DNA of 64,000 nt from Lewinellaceae bacterium (GTDB taxonomy: Bacteria > Bacteroidota > Bacteroidia > Chitinophagales > Saprospiraceae), in the NCBI GenBank assembly GCA_016711435.1, contig JADJSY010000017.1, positions 62,001 through 126,000 on the forward strand, in the 5' to 3' direction. Each line of letters opens with the position of its first letter. Within the stretch, counting starts at the first letter, position 1. Shown here piece after piece: positions 52,416 through 60,489 of the stretch. Under the pieces are notes generated by a model. The model did not search any database and had not been told where the DNA came from. It worked only from the letters and a program-made list of their open reading frames with translations. Both the position numbers and the translations under genes were made by a program.

Positions 52416-53132
52416 TCAACGCGGAAGCAAACGCACGATTTCCGCTGCGATATCCGCATAGGCGGCATCTTCATTTTTAAATGCGGAGATGGTTCTGTTT
52501 TGCGAAGGCAGGGATCTGTACTTTTCAAGGCCGCTTTCGTCCAGGCTGATATCGGCGATGCGGACCGGAATGACCCGTTTTCCGGCATTCAGGCTGTCCC
52601 AGATAAAGTCTAACCATTCCCCAGTCAGCAGGTTCAGGGTGACGAGGCAGATAATGTAGTCCGTATCTTCCAGTTGTTTCTTGGCTTCCTCCAGGACTTC
52701 GCCTCCATTTGCATCGGAATGCACATTGTAGGTTTTAAGTTTTCCGTTGCGTTTGTACAAATAAAGGTGCTTGTTCAGTTTGGTAGCAAAGGCCTCTTCC
52801 TCCACATCGTAGACGAACATAAATTTGGGGACCGCAGCCACCTTTTTTTCAGCCGGGGTTGTTACTTCCTTAAAATCTTCTTCCTTCAATACTTCCAGCA
52901 GACTCAGAAAATCAAAGCGGATACGGCTTGTTTTAATATCCAGATCATCAAATGTAATCAGGTTGTTGCGGCGTTCGGAATTGACGCTTTCCAGTCTGCC
53001 ATAAAGCGTGAGAATATCCTTTTTTTTCGGCGCCGAGCCGGGAATAAGCCCCTGCAGGTGCTTGATTGCTCCAGTCAGGTCGGTTACGCTCAAATCTCTT
53101 AAAGTTGCTTTTGTTGTTTCTAAGGTCTCCAT
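52416..53132 (-). CDS. EAD-TIR protein of a predicted conflict system
   Basis: The 238-residue protein has an N-terminal helical domain (about residues 8-82; LTGAIKHLQGLIPGSAPKKK and SRIRFDFLSLLEVL) resembling effector-associated domains (EAD11-like). A C-terminal TIR domain follows (about 102-236). FMFVYDVEEEAFATKLNKHL is the first strand and helix, NGGEVLEEAKKQLEDTDYII is the middle, and KRVIPVRIADISLDESGLE the end. The glutamate needed by NAD-cleaving TIRs appears to be Asp179 (WDSLNA), so enzymatic activity is uncertain. The protease gene ends five bases upstream in the same direction, so the two are cotranscribed. EAD families are described in the literature as homotypic adaptors that link effectors to activating proteins in bacterial immunity. 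Confidence 0.72.
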   Translation of the reverse strand: METLETTKATLRDLSVTDLTGAIKHLQGLIPGSAPKKKDILTLYGRLESVNSERRNNLITFDDLDIKTSRIRFDFLSLLEVLKEEDFKEVTTPAEKKVAAVPKFMFVYDVEEEAFATKLNKHLYLYKRNGKLKTYNVHSDANGGEVLEEAKKQLEDTDYIICLVTLNLLTGEWLDFIWDSLNAGKRVIPVRIADISLDESGLEKYRSLPSQNRTISAFKNEDAAYADIAAEIVRLLPR

Positions 53133-53137
53133 GATTC

Positions 53138-54139
53138 CTACTGTTTTGCAATAAACCCAAAAATATCCCGGAACAAAATGCCTTCATTGGCCTCCTTCGA
53201 CTGTCCATTAATATTTACCGTTTTACCGGCATGGTGAATAGCGATTACCTGCCAGTGGTTATTGAATACCGGGGAGCCGCTGCTGCCGCCTTCCGTATCC
53301 GTGGTGTAATGGATATGCTGGTTGTTGATCTGGAGTACCTCATTGGCGCGCAAGGCAATCCTTTTATCCATGCCGCCGGGATGTTGTATGATGGTAACAG
53401 GGTCGCCCACCGCCGGCAGTGCATCAGGCGCTATATCAAGGCCGCCCCATTGCTTGACGGGAGCATTGGGATTGTCTTTGACCTTTACCCGGGCAAAATC
53501 AAATTCTCCGGGTGGGCTGGAAATAAACCCTGTAGCGTCCAGTTCATAACTGGTCAAGGGACGGATATTTCCATCCGGGCCAATTTCGTAATTAAATTCC
53601 GCCCGGGCGCCTTTGACTGCTGCCTCCGAACTGAGCACATGGTGATTGGTGAACAGGTAGCCGTCTTTTGTCAGGAAACCGGTGCCTTTTGCCCCATTGG
53701 CCAGTACGATACGACACACCGATTTGGAGGCCGTCAGCGCTTTTTCCAACCAACTGATTGTCAATAGATTATCCTTACTTCCAATTATTTTTTCCAGTTC
53801 TTCCGGACTGCTGGGGATATCAAACTGGTAGCCTGACAGCCCTTTGATTCGGGCATTCATCTCCATTTTTCTCGGTATTTCCCGGACAATTTCCGTAAGT
53901 GCCAGGCGCACCTTTGCCGTTTTCTGGAAATATTTGTCATCATCTATCAAGTCCTGTTTGTAAAAATCATACACTTGGTAAAAATTACCGGATTGCATGA
54001 TCAGGTCTTGACTGATACCGATCTTTTGTTCCTGATCGAGGCGCTCTAAAAATTCCAGGGCCGGCAGTATCTGGTTGCGTTGGATCAGTTTTTCTGCTGT
54101 TTGTAGCAGATAGGGCAAGGCATTTTGAGTTTCCTCCAT
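53138..54139 (-). CDS. EAD-trypsin-like serine protease of a predicted conflict system
   Basis: The 333-residue protein has an N-terminal helical region (about residues 8-95; LLQTAEKLIQRNQILPALEF and KYFQKTAKVRLALTEIV) that looks like an effector-associated domain. A trypsin-like domain follows (about 135-330): His167 in LFTNHHVLSS, Asp214 in EFDFARVKV and Ser287 in EGGSSGSPVFN form the triad. There is no signal peptide, so it is an intracellular protease. It is the first gene of the pair; the TIR gene starts five bases on. EAD-coupled trypsin-like proteases are known as candidate effectors in predicted immune/suicide modules. An activating NACHT or other ATPase is not seen next to it. Confidence 0.75.
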   Translation of the reverse strand: MEETQNALPYLLQTAEKLIQRNQILPALEFLERLDQEQKIGISQDLIMQSGNFYQVYDFYKQDLIDDDKYFQKTAKVRLALTEIVREIPRKMEMNARIKGLSGYQFDIPSSPEELEKIIGSKDNLLTISWLEKALTASKSVCRIVLANGAKGTGFLTKDGYLFTNHHVLSSEAAVKGARAEFNYEIGPDGNIRPLTSYELDATGFISSPPGEFDFARVKVKDNPNAPVKQWGGLDIAPDALPAVGDPVTIIQHPGGMDKRIALRANEVLQINNQHIHYTTDTEGGSSGSPVFNNHWQVIAIHHAGKTVNINGQSKEANEGILFRDIFGFIAKQ

Positions 54140-54142
54140 TTT

Positions 54143-54487
54143 GGTTATTAGTTATCAGTTATTCGTTATTAGTTATCGGGCTTTCAGGCTGGAATTGTTA
54201 GTAGAGGGGCATTTTTGCTCCCTTTTGGTTATTGGTTATGATTATCGGTTATCAGTTATCAGTTATCAGTTCAGGCCGGAATTTGTTATCGCAGGTAGAA
54301 GTCTTTCCCCTAATTGTTGTTGGATAATGGGATTTCAGGCTGGAATAGTGAAAGTATTAACCATTCATTTCCTCATACCGAATCAGATACCTGATAAGCA
54401 TTAAGGGAAAAAATTTCAACTTTTTGTAACAAATTCCAGCCTGAAACCCGATAACTGATAACTAATAACCGATAACTAATAACTAAC
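54143..54487. repeat. Family B long inverted repeat
   Basis: Left words TTATTAGTTATCAGTTATTC and GTTATTAGTTATCGGGC with TTTCAGGCTGGAATT pair with right words AATTCCAGCCTGAAAC and CGATAACTGATAACTAATAA. Arms of about 50 bases enclose roughly 230 bases that hold further GTTATCAG words and two more TTTCAGGCTGGAA copies. The element fills the gap between the protease gene and the adhesin-like gene. No coding sequence is seen in it. Confidence 0.85.
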
Positions 54488-57460
54488 TCACTGCTTCACT
54501 ACCCTGACCGGAGTTACCGAGGAAACACCATCGCTAAGCGTCACAATATACACACCCGCCGGGAGCGATTGCAGGGACAATGTGGTGCTGTGATTCCCTT
54601 TTACACCTGTCACCTGCTCTTCCAATATTGTTTGTCCGGTTATACTGCTCACCCGAATGATTACATCTGTTTCCGCAGGCGTGTTAAAGTCAATCGTCAG
54701 GCGATCCTGCGTAGGAGAAGGAAATACCCGGTCGATGCCAAGTTCGGTAGATTTACGGGTCAATACTACAATAGAAGACACGTTTGACGCACCATCAAAA
54801 TCCAGAGACCGGAGGCGATAATATGATTTTTGCAGAGGACGAATATCGTCAAACGTATACTGGATCGGAGACAAAGAACTGGCTTGTCCAGCCTGCCGCC
54901 CCACTTCCAACCAGTTCGTACCATCTGCCGAGCGCTCGACGATATGCCAGGCGATATTTTTTTCCGTTTGAGTAATCCATTCCAGGCGATTAACATTTCC
55001 CAGCATTTTTCCGGTGAAAGACTTCAACTCTACGGGCAGTGCCGTTTGTATGAGGTGTACCCCAACTTCACCCTGCGTCCACATCTGGAATTCCACATAA
55101 AACATGGAGGCCCCTATTTCCACAGCTATTAAATCCGTTATCAAAGTGGGTATCCCGGTACCACCACCTGATTCGTAATCATTGTTCCGTTGGAAACAAT
55201 CTTCATTTGGGCCTGTGTAATGTGTAGCAACCAATTGATCGATCGTGGTAGTAAGCGGATTAAAATTGCTTTCCAGTACCAGCGCGTCGAATTCCGAGCG
55301 CTTGAAAAACATACGCACACTGTATGGATGAGACGGCAGTTCAGAAGTAGACAAACTGACATAAGCCGGTAAATAAGGAATCTGGTTGATAGCATACGGA
55401 ATCGTATCTGCTACCGACATACGGCAGAAAACAGTATCGAGGTTTTGCGGGCCAGGCTTGACCGCCACGAGTAAATCGCCCAGGTCGAGCACATCGGGAC
55501 GCGAGTAAATATTATACCATCTGTCGCCGCCCACCGCATTTCCATTCACATTTTCAACAAAATAACCCGGTGTACATTCCTCGTCGTCGAGCCGGATCAC
55601 ACCTTCCCGCACTTCGATGCAGAAATTACCGCTTATCGCACCATATCCGTCAACTTGTATATAATAAGTGCTGTCAGGCGTTAGACCGGAATAGGAAAAA
55701 ATGGAATTATAACCTAATCCGGCCTCGCCGTTGTCGTCGTCGCTGACTATTAAATTAAAGTATTTATAATGGGAGGAATCTTTTGCCTCATACAAGGCTA
55801 ATTGTGTGTCGAAGTTGCTGCCTTGCGGAATACTTTCGGTCGAAATAATGACCGACCCGGAGGCTGGAGATTTAAACTTAAACCAGACCGTTTCATCAGC
55901 CGGTGTAAGCCAGCGCCCGGAGAAATCGTCATCCATGTTTGTATCATAATCAGGGTTCGGCTCTGCTCCCAGGTCCTCTACATGATTAAAAGTAGCATCT
56001 TTATTAGAATAAATATTGCCTGTGCAGGGGCTATCCACTACAAGGACTACTGCTCCCGGCGCTTCATCGTTGGTCGGTTCACAATCTTTTATTCGGAAAG
56101 AATGCTGCACAAACGCTGTGGTTTCAGGATCGAACAGGATCAAATATTCCTTACCGGCTGTTAAAGGGCCGAAAGTAGTGGATACGCCATTCAATGTTAC
56201 CAGAAAACTACCGATACAATTCCAGTCGAACGGGCCGCAACCCGCTGTCGATTCTTTGTAGGCATACGTTACATAAGAATTTTCAGGGCTGCTGCCGCCG
56301 ATTGTTTGAAAGGTATACAGTCGGGTTTGCGGCGCAATAAAACGGAAAAGTCTTTCCTGGCCTGGGTTTGACGTAAAAGAGCCGCAACCATCCGTATCCC
56401 AAACACCCGGCCCGGAAGCGGAAATAGGGCCTGATGCAGCGCCACATTGTATTATAGGTTTGTTCGAGCAATTAATTGGCGTGAAAAAAGCAATGCTCGT
56501 CCATTCACTGTCTCCGGTTGCATTGCAGAAGGTTCTAACACGGAAAACATAATTTGTAGCCTCTGTAAGCCCGGGCACATTCAGCGTTGTACCGGCCGTG
56601 ATACCCGTAAACAGCAACACATCTGACAATGATCGTATTTCCCATTGGTAAGCAATAGCCCCGAATACTGCCGGCCATGAAAAATTGGCGCTGGTAGTCT
56701 GTAAGTTAAATACGTTAATTTCCTGTACCTGAAAACATAAGGGAGGTACAATGCAGGAAATAGCAGCTTCCCAGCCATCTCCGGTTTTTAAAAGATCGGA
56801 GGTAAATTTTACCGTCAGGCATCCACTCGGAGTGGTTGCAATGGCCCTAAATCCGGCCATTGTATTTTTGGTGTAGGTACCGATTAATAGTCCATTAACG
56901 GAGGTACCGTCGAATATCTGCATGGTATCGCCTTGCCCCAGGTCAAATTGATTAAAAAGCAGTGTCACCACTTGTGTCGGAAGATCAGGGCAAATGGTAA
57001 CCACTATTTCTTCGTTATTCTGATAATTAGCAAAAGAGCCGCCGGAGTCGTAAAAAACATCGTCGCAACCGGGCGCCGTGTTGAAGGTTGCCGGACCGAC
57101 CCAGTCGCTCAACATCGAACCACTACAGCTGCTACGTACATACACATCATATATGGTGCCGTTGGCCAGGCCGACTACTAATTCAGATGTATCTGCTGAA
57201 AATCCGGTAAGTGGAGAAAGGGATTGCGGCAACTGGCCCGTTAAAACAATTTTCCATTCATAATTTATTAAACCTGCATCGCCCGAAGCAGTCCAGGCAA
57301 GTCGTGCAGAAACGGATGTAATGTCAAGAATCTCCGGTGTACCCGGAGGTAAACAAGCGTTTTCGTTTGAGGTATGTGGGAAAACAGGTTTTGCTACAAG
57401 AGGGGAAAATGGGAGCATCGCGCTCAAAAAGATGCAAATCAGTCGTACGGATAATTTCAT
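54488..57460 (-). CDS. Large secreted protein with FnIII, CUB-like and type IX sorting domains
   Basis: The 990-residue protein has a signal peptide (about residues 1-23). A fibronectin type III domain follows (about 38-130), then a CUB-like domain (about 132-240; CDDVFYDSGGSFANYQNNEE, NQFDLGQGDTMQIFDG). A second FnIII domain is at about 248-332. Two pre-peptidase-like beta domains (about 335-455 and 475-640) come next, and then a long beta-rich region. It ends in a type IX sorting domain (about 905-990; RVFPSPTQDRLTIDF, SLPAGVYIVTLSDG). It is predicted to be secreted and attached to the surface, perhaps for adhesion or polymer binding. No catalytic motif is visible. The gap 57461-57727 beyond its start holds no gene; CACGGATG and GCGGATTT words near 57618 recall family E. 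Confidence 0.82.
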   Translation of the reverse strand: MKLSVRLICIFLSAMLPFSPLVAKPVFPHTSNENACLPPGTPEILDITSVSARLAWTASGDAGLINYEWKIVLTGQLPQSLSPLTGFSADTSELVVGLANGTIYDVYVRSSCSGSMLSDWVGPATFNTAPGCDDVFYDSGGSFANYQNNEEIVVTICPDLPTQVVTLLFNQFDLGQGDTMQIFDGTSVNGLLIGTYTKNTMAGFRAIATTPSGCLTVKFTSDLLKTGDGWEAAISCIVPPLCFQVQEINVFNLQTTSANFSWPAVFGAIAYQWEIRSLSDVLLFTGITAGTTLNVPGLTEATNYVFRVRTFCNATGDSEWTSIAFFTPINCSNKPIIQCGAASGPISASGPGVWDTDGCGSFTSNPGQERLFRFIAPQTRLYTFQTIGGSSPENSYVTYAYKESTAGCGPFDWNCIGSFLVTLNGVSTTFGPLTAGKEYLILFDPETTAFVQHSFRIKDCEPTNDEAPGAVVLVVDSPCTGNIYSNKDATFNHVEDLGAEPNPDYDTNMDDDFSGRWLTPADETVWFKFKSPASGSVIISTESIPQGSNFDTQLALYEAKDSSHYKYFNLIVSDDDNGEAGLGYNSIFSYSGLTPDSTYYIQVDGYGAISGNFCIEVREGVIRLDDEECTPGYFVENVNGNAVGGDRWYNIYSRPDVLDLGDLLVAVKPGPQNLDTVFCRMSVADTIPYAINQIPYLPAYVSLSTSELPSHPYSVRMFFKRSEFDALVLESNFNPLTTTIDQLVATHYTGPNEDCFQRNNDYESGGGTGIPTLITDLIAVEIGASMFYVEFQMWTQGEVGVHLIQTALPVELKSFTGKMLGNVNRLEWITQTEKNIAWHIVERSADGTNWLEVGRQAGQASSLSPIQYTFDDIRPLQKSYYRLRSLDFDGASNVSSIVVLTRKSTELGIDRVFPSPTQDRLTIDFNTPAETDVIIRVSSITGQTILEEQVTGVKGNHSTTLSLQSLPAGVYIVTLSDGVSSVTPVRVVKQ

Positions 57461-57727
57461 GACATAGATGATTAAGTGTGAAAGGCGTTCAGGGGATTAT
57501 ACACTACTGCCCAACAACGTTGGACGGACAAATATCGCATGATTTCGTCGGATAAAAATCGCAATTTGTACGACAATTTTTTAACAAAAATGATGCGTGC
57601 GAATATGTATGAATAATTGCAACACGGATGAGGCAGATTTACGCGGATTTTTACAGAATAAACGTACACAGACACCAATAACAAAAACTAATAACAGATA
57701 ACCTTATGTGTCTCATAGGGCAAAACA

Positions 57728-58876
57728 CTATTTCCACTCTACAGATTTTTGGCTAAAAATCAAATAATAAGGCACTGCAATGCCGTAATAGATCGCAAGT
57801 AACACATCCAATAATGGAACCCATTTGATCAAATCCGAACATTGAAGCCTGGAAAATGCTCCTGTGTACACGATCATCAGCGTTATCATGCGAAGGCAAT
57901 AGGCCATTGCTAACAAGTGAACATTCCAGCCGGACAAAAGCAGTAGTAGGAGAAAAAAGTAATGCAACACGAGTGAAAGACTCAAAGAAGCCAATAACAA
58001 CTGGTGCACCGGGCGATACGTGGAAGAAGCGCCCAGGTGGCGGCGTTTTTGCTGAAGCCATTGCTGCCAGGTAGTTTTATTTTCGGAAAAAACAAATGAC
58101 GCAGGATTTGCACAAATGCCTGTATTGGTGGATGTTGCGGCAGCATTGACCAGCAAATCATCGTCGCCGGAAGGAATATCGAGGTGTTTGGAAAAACCTC
58201 CCACCCGCTCGAAAACCGTTTTTTTGAACGCCAAATTGCGTCCTACGCCCATGTAGGGCATTCCTGCCAGTGCAAAACCGAAGTATTGTATGGCGGTATG
58301 GGCCGTTTCAAATCGCGCCCAGCGATTCAGAGCGCCCGCTGTTGTTTTCATGGGCGCATAACCCAGCACGATTTCAGTTTCAGGCTTCCGGTACAATGAT
58401 TCGGCCATGTGCGACAACCAAAAAACACCCGCCGGCTCACAATCGGCATCGGTTAACAGGATATGCGCGTATTTGCTTGCGTTAATGCCTTGTTCAAGGG
58501 CATATTTTTTTCCGGGAAAAGATTTGTTGTCTATCCGAATTACCCTTAATCGCGGATTTTTTTCCTGAAATTCCCGTAACACCGTCGGAGTATCATCCGT
58601 TGAAGCGTCGTCTACCAGTATTAATTCCCAATCTGCATCGTATTGCTGGGCCAGAATACGAGGCAAATAACGACACAGGTTATCGGCTTCATTGCGGGCA
58701 CAAATAATCACGGAAAAAGGCGGCGGCAACGTATTTTTTTGTCTTTCTTGCAGCCTGTTTTTTTGCTTTGAATAAAACGCAAAACGGGCAAAAGCGCCCC
58801 ACCAAAAAAACAGTTGCCACAAGGTGGCGCCAAAAAAACACCAGAGTAACGCTAATAAAAAGAAGTTGGTCTGCAT
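57728..58876 (-). CDS. Family 2 glycosyltransferase, membrane-associated
   Basis: The 382-residue protein has an N-terminal membrane helix (about residues 5-25). A GT-A domain follows: FSVIICARNEADNLCRYL, ELILVDDASTDDTPTVL, the DxD motif in LLTDADCEPAG, and SGDDDLLVNA with QQWLQQKRRHLG near the end. At least three C-terminal membrane helices follow (about 285-375). It resembles processive or polysaccharide-related GT2 enzymes. The product is unknown. It is divergent from cmk. Confidence 0.87.
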   Translation of the reverse strand: MQTNFFLLALLWCFFGATLWQLFFWWGAFARFAFYSKQKNRLQERQKNTLPPPFSVIICARNEADNLCRYLPRILAQQYDADWELILVDDASTDDTPTVLREFQEKNPRLRVIRIDNKSFPGKKYALEQGINASKYAHILLTDADCEPAGVFWLSHMAESLYRKPETEIVLGYAPMKTTAGALNRWARFETAHTAIQYFGFALAGMPYMGVGRNLAFKKTVFERVGGFSKHLDIPSGDDDLLVNAAATSTNTGICANPASFVFSENKTTWQQWLQQKRRHLGASSTYRPVHQLLLASLSLSLVLHYFFLLLLLLSGWNVHLLAMAYCLRMITLMIVYTGAFSRLQCSDLIKWVPLLDVLLAIYYGIAVPYYLIFSQKSVEWK

Positions 58877-58939
58877 CGAAAAGTTGACAAGGCAAGGCTG
58901 TAAAAGTATCCGAATAGTCTGACTTTTGTGCTGTAAATT

Positions 58940-59617
58940 ATGAAACGGATTATTGTTGCTATCGACGGTTATTCTTCCTGCGGCAAGAGTACGCTCGCCA
59001 AAGCCCTGGCGAAATCACTACACTACGCTTATCTCGATTCGGGCGCAATGTACCGCGCTGTAACATTGTATTTCCTTGATAATCATCTGGATTACAATGA
59101 TCCGGGTGTTGTAGACAAAGCTTTAAATAACATTGAAATCCACTTTGAACGCATTGAAGGTCAAAACCACGCTTTTCTGAACGGCGTGGATATTGAACAT
59201 GCAATTCGGGAAATGCGTGTCAACGAACACGTCAGTCCGGTGTCGGCTATATCCGCTGTTCGTCGCGCGATGGTGCGCCAGCAACAACTCATGGGCAAAC
59301 GCCGGGGCATTGTAGCAGACGGCCGCGACATCGGGACAGTCGTTTTTCCCGATGCGGAACTCAAAATTTTCCTGATAGCCGATCCCGATGTACGCACCAG
59401 CCGCCGCCACCTGGAACTGGCTGCCAAAGGTATTGATGCCGACTGGCATGAGGTGCAACAGAATCTGCTGGAACGCGACCGCATCGACTCGAGCCGGGCA
59501 GACAGCCCGCTGAGAAAAGCGGATGATGCCATCGTGATCGATAATACCCTGCTTTCGGAAGTCCAACAATTGGAACAATCGCTGAAATTGGCAAAAGAAC
59601 GTATCCCCACCGCATAA
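58940..59617 (+). CDS. cmk: Cytidylate kinase
   Basis: Cmk phosphorylates CMP and dCMP with ATP. The 225-residue protein has the P-loop IAIDGYSSCGKSTLAKALA-like segment (residues 6-24), the CMP-binding YLDSGAMYRAVTLYFL, and the conserved ADGRDIGTVVFPDAELKIFL. Length and motifs are normal. A GACTTTTG box about 20 bases upstream may be its promoter. The esterase gene follows after 20 bases. Confidence 0.95.
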   Translation: MKRIIVAIDGYSSCGKSTLAKALAKSLHYAYLDSGAMYRAVTLYFLDNHLDYNDPGVVDKALNNIEIHFERIEGQNHAFLNGVDIEHAIREMRVNEHVSPVSAISAVRRAMVRQQQLMGKRRGIVADGRDIGTVVFPDAELKIFLIADPDVRTSRRHLELAAKGIDADWHEVQQNLLERDRIDSSRADSPLRKADDAIVIDNTLLSEVQQLEQSLKLAKERIPTA

Positions 59618-59637
59618 AACCGCTGATTTCCTGACCC

Positions 59638-60489
59638 ATGAATTTCTGGCAAAGACCCGTAGAGACGCTGTTTGAACTGCTCCAGCGCAAAGCCCCGCAC
59701 TTGCGGCAAGTGCGCCATTTTCCCTCGCATGCCTTGCACCGGGAGGTGGATTTTGACATTTACCTGCCGCCTGACTACCACCTGTCCGGGGGGCGAAAAT
59801 ACCCGTTGGTGTTATTTAATGACGGGCAGGATTTACCGATCATGCATTTCGCCGGTATCCTGGAACGGCTCTTTTTTGAACAAACCGTGCCGCATTTTAT
59901 AGCGGTTGGCGTGTACGCTTCCGGCGCACGTATCCATGAGTACGGCACGGCGCGGCAGGCGGATTACAAAAACAGGGGCGAGAAAGCGCCACAATATACC
60001 GAATTCATTATCAATGAGTTAATGCCCCATTTAGAAAAGCGCTTCCGTATTTTAGCCGATCCGCAACACCGCATTTTCGCCGGATTTTCGCTGGGCGGAT
60101 TGTCGGCAATAGATATTGCCTGGGCGCATCCGCAGATATTCGGCACAGCAGGTGTATTTTCCGGCGCCTTGTGGTGGCGCTGGTCGACCGTGCATCCCGA
60201 AAACCCCGATGCGGATCGGATCATGCACGACATCATCCGGCAAAGCACCCATTGGCATGAAAACCAGCGTTTCTGGTTTCAATGCGGAACCCTCGATGAA
60301 GAAGATGACCGCAACGGCAATGGTGTGATCGATTCCATTGACGACACGCTGGACCTGATGCGCGAACTCCGCTTGAAAGGCACTCACGACTCACGATTCA
60401 CGATTCCAGGCCTGAAAAACCAAAGCCAAAACCAACACAGTCGCCAAGCGGGAAGCCACTCACGACTCACAACTCACCTCTCACCTTGA
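59638..60489 (+). CDS. Alpha/beta-hydrolase esterase, 3' end replaced by a repeat
   Basis: The 283-residue protein belongs to the Esterase D/Fes-like hydrolases. It has a FDIYLPPDYHLSGGRKYPLV start, an oxyanion region LFNDGQDLPIMH, and the nucleophile Ser151 in RIFAGFSLGGLSA. The candidate Asp lies in CGTLDEEDDRNGNGVID (about residues 216-232). Family members then carry a C-terminal segment with the catalytic His; here the sequence from about residue 249 on is encoded by a word repeat (60382-60487) and shows no such His motif. The protein is therefore probably a non-functional or altered enzyme, unless His residues in the new tail suffice. It converges on the formate-dehydrogenase-like gene with an overlap of 23 bases. 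Confidence 0.78.
   Translation: MNFWQRPVETLFELLQRKAPHLRQVRHFPSHALHREVDFDIYLPPDYHLSGGRKYPLVLFNDGQDLPIMHFAGILERLFFEQTVPHFIAVGVYASGARIHEYGTARQADYKNRGEKAPQYTEFIINELMPHLEKRFRILADPQHRIFAGFSLGGLSAIDIAWAHPQIFGTAGVFSGALWWRWSTVHPENPDADRIMHDIIRQSTHWHENQRFWFQCGTLDEEDDRNGNGVIDSIDDTLDLMRELRLKGTHDSRFTIPGLKNQSQNQHSRQAGSHSRLTTHLSP
60382..60487. repeat. Word repeat F forming the 3' end of the esterase gene
   Basis: ACTCACGACTCACGATTCAC words on the left and ACTCACGACTCACAACTCAC on the right surround AAGCCAAAACCAACACAGTC and GCCAAGCGGGAAGCC. The centre repeats the CACAGTCGCCAAG core of family A (49940). The words are direct, not inverted. Confidence 0.8.

Noticed and set aside
54143..54487. CRISPR-like appearance of the GTTATCAG repeats
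   Set aside because: Words are short, irregularly spaced, partly inverted, without constant-length unique spacers, and no cas gene is near.
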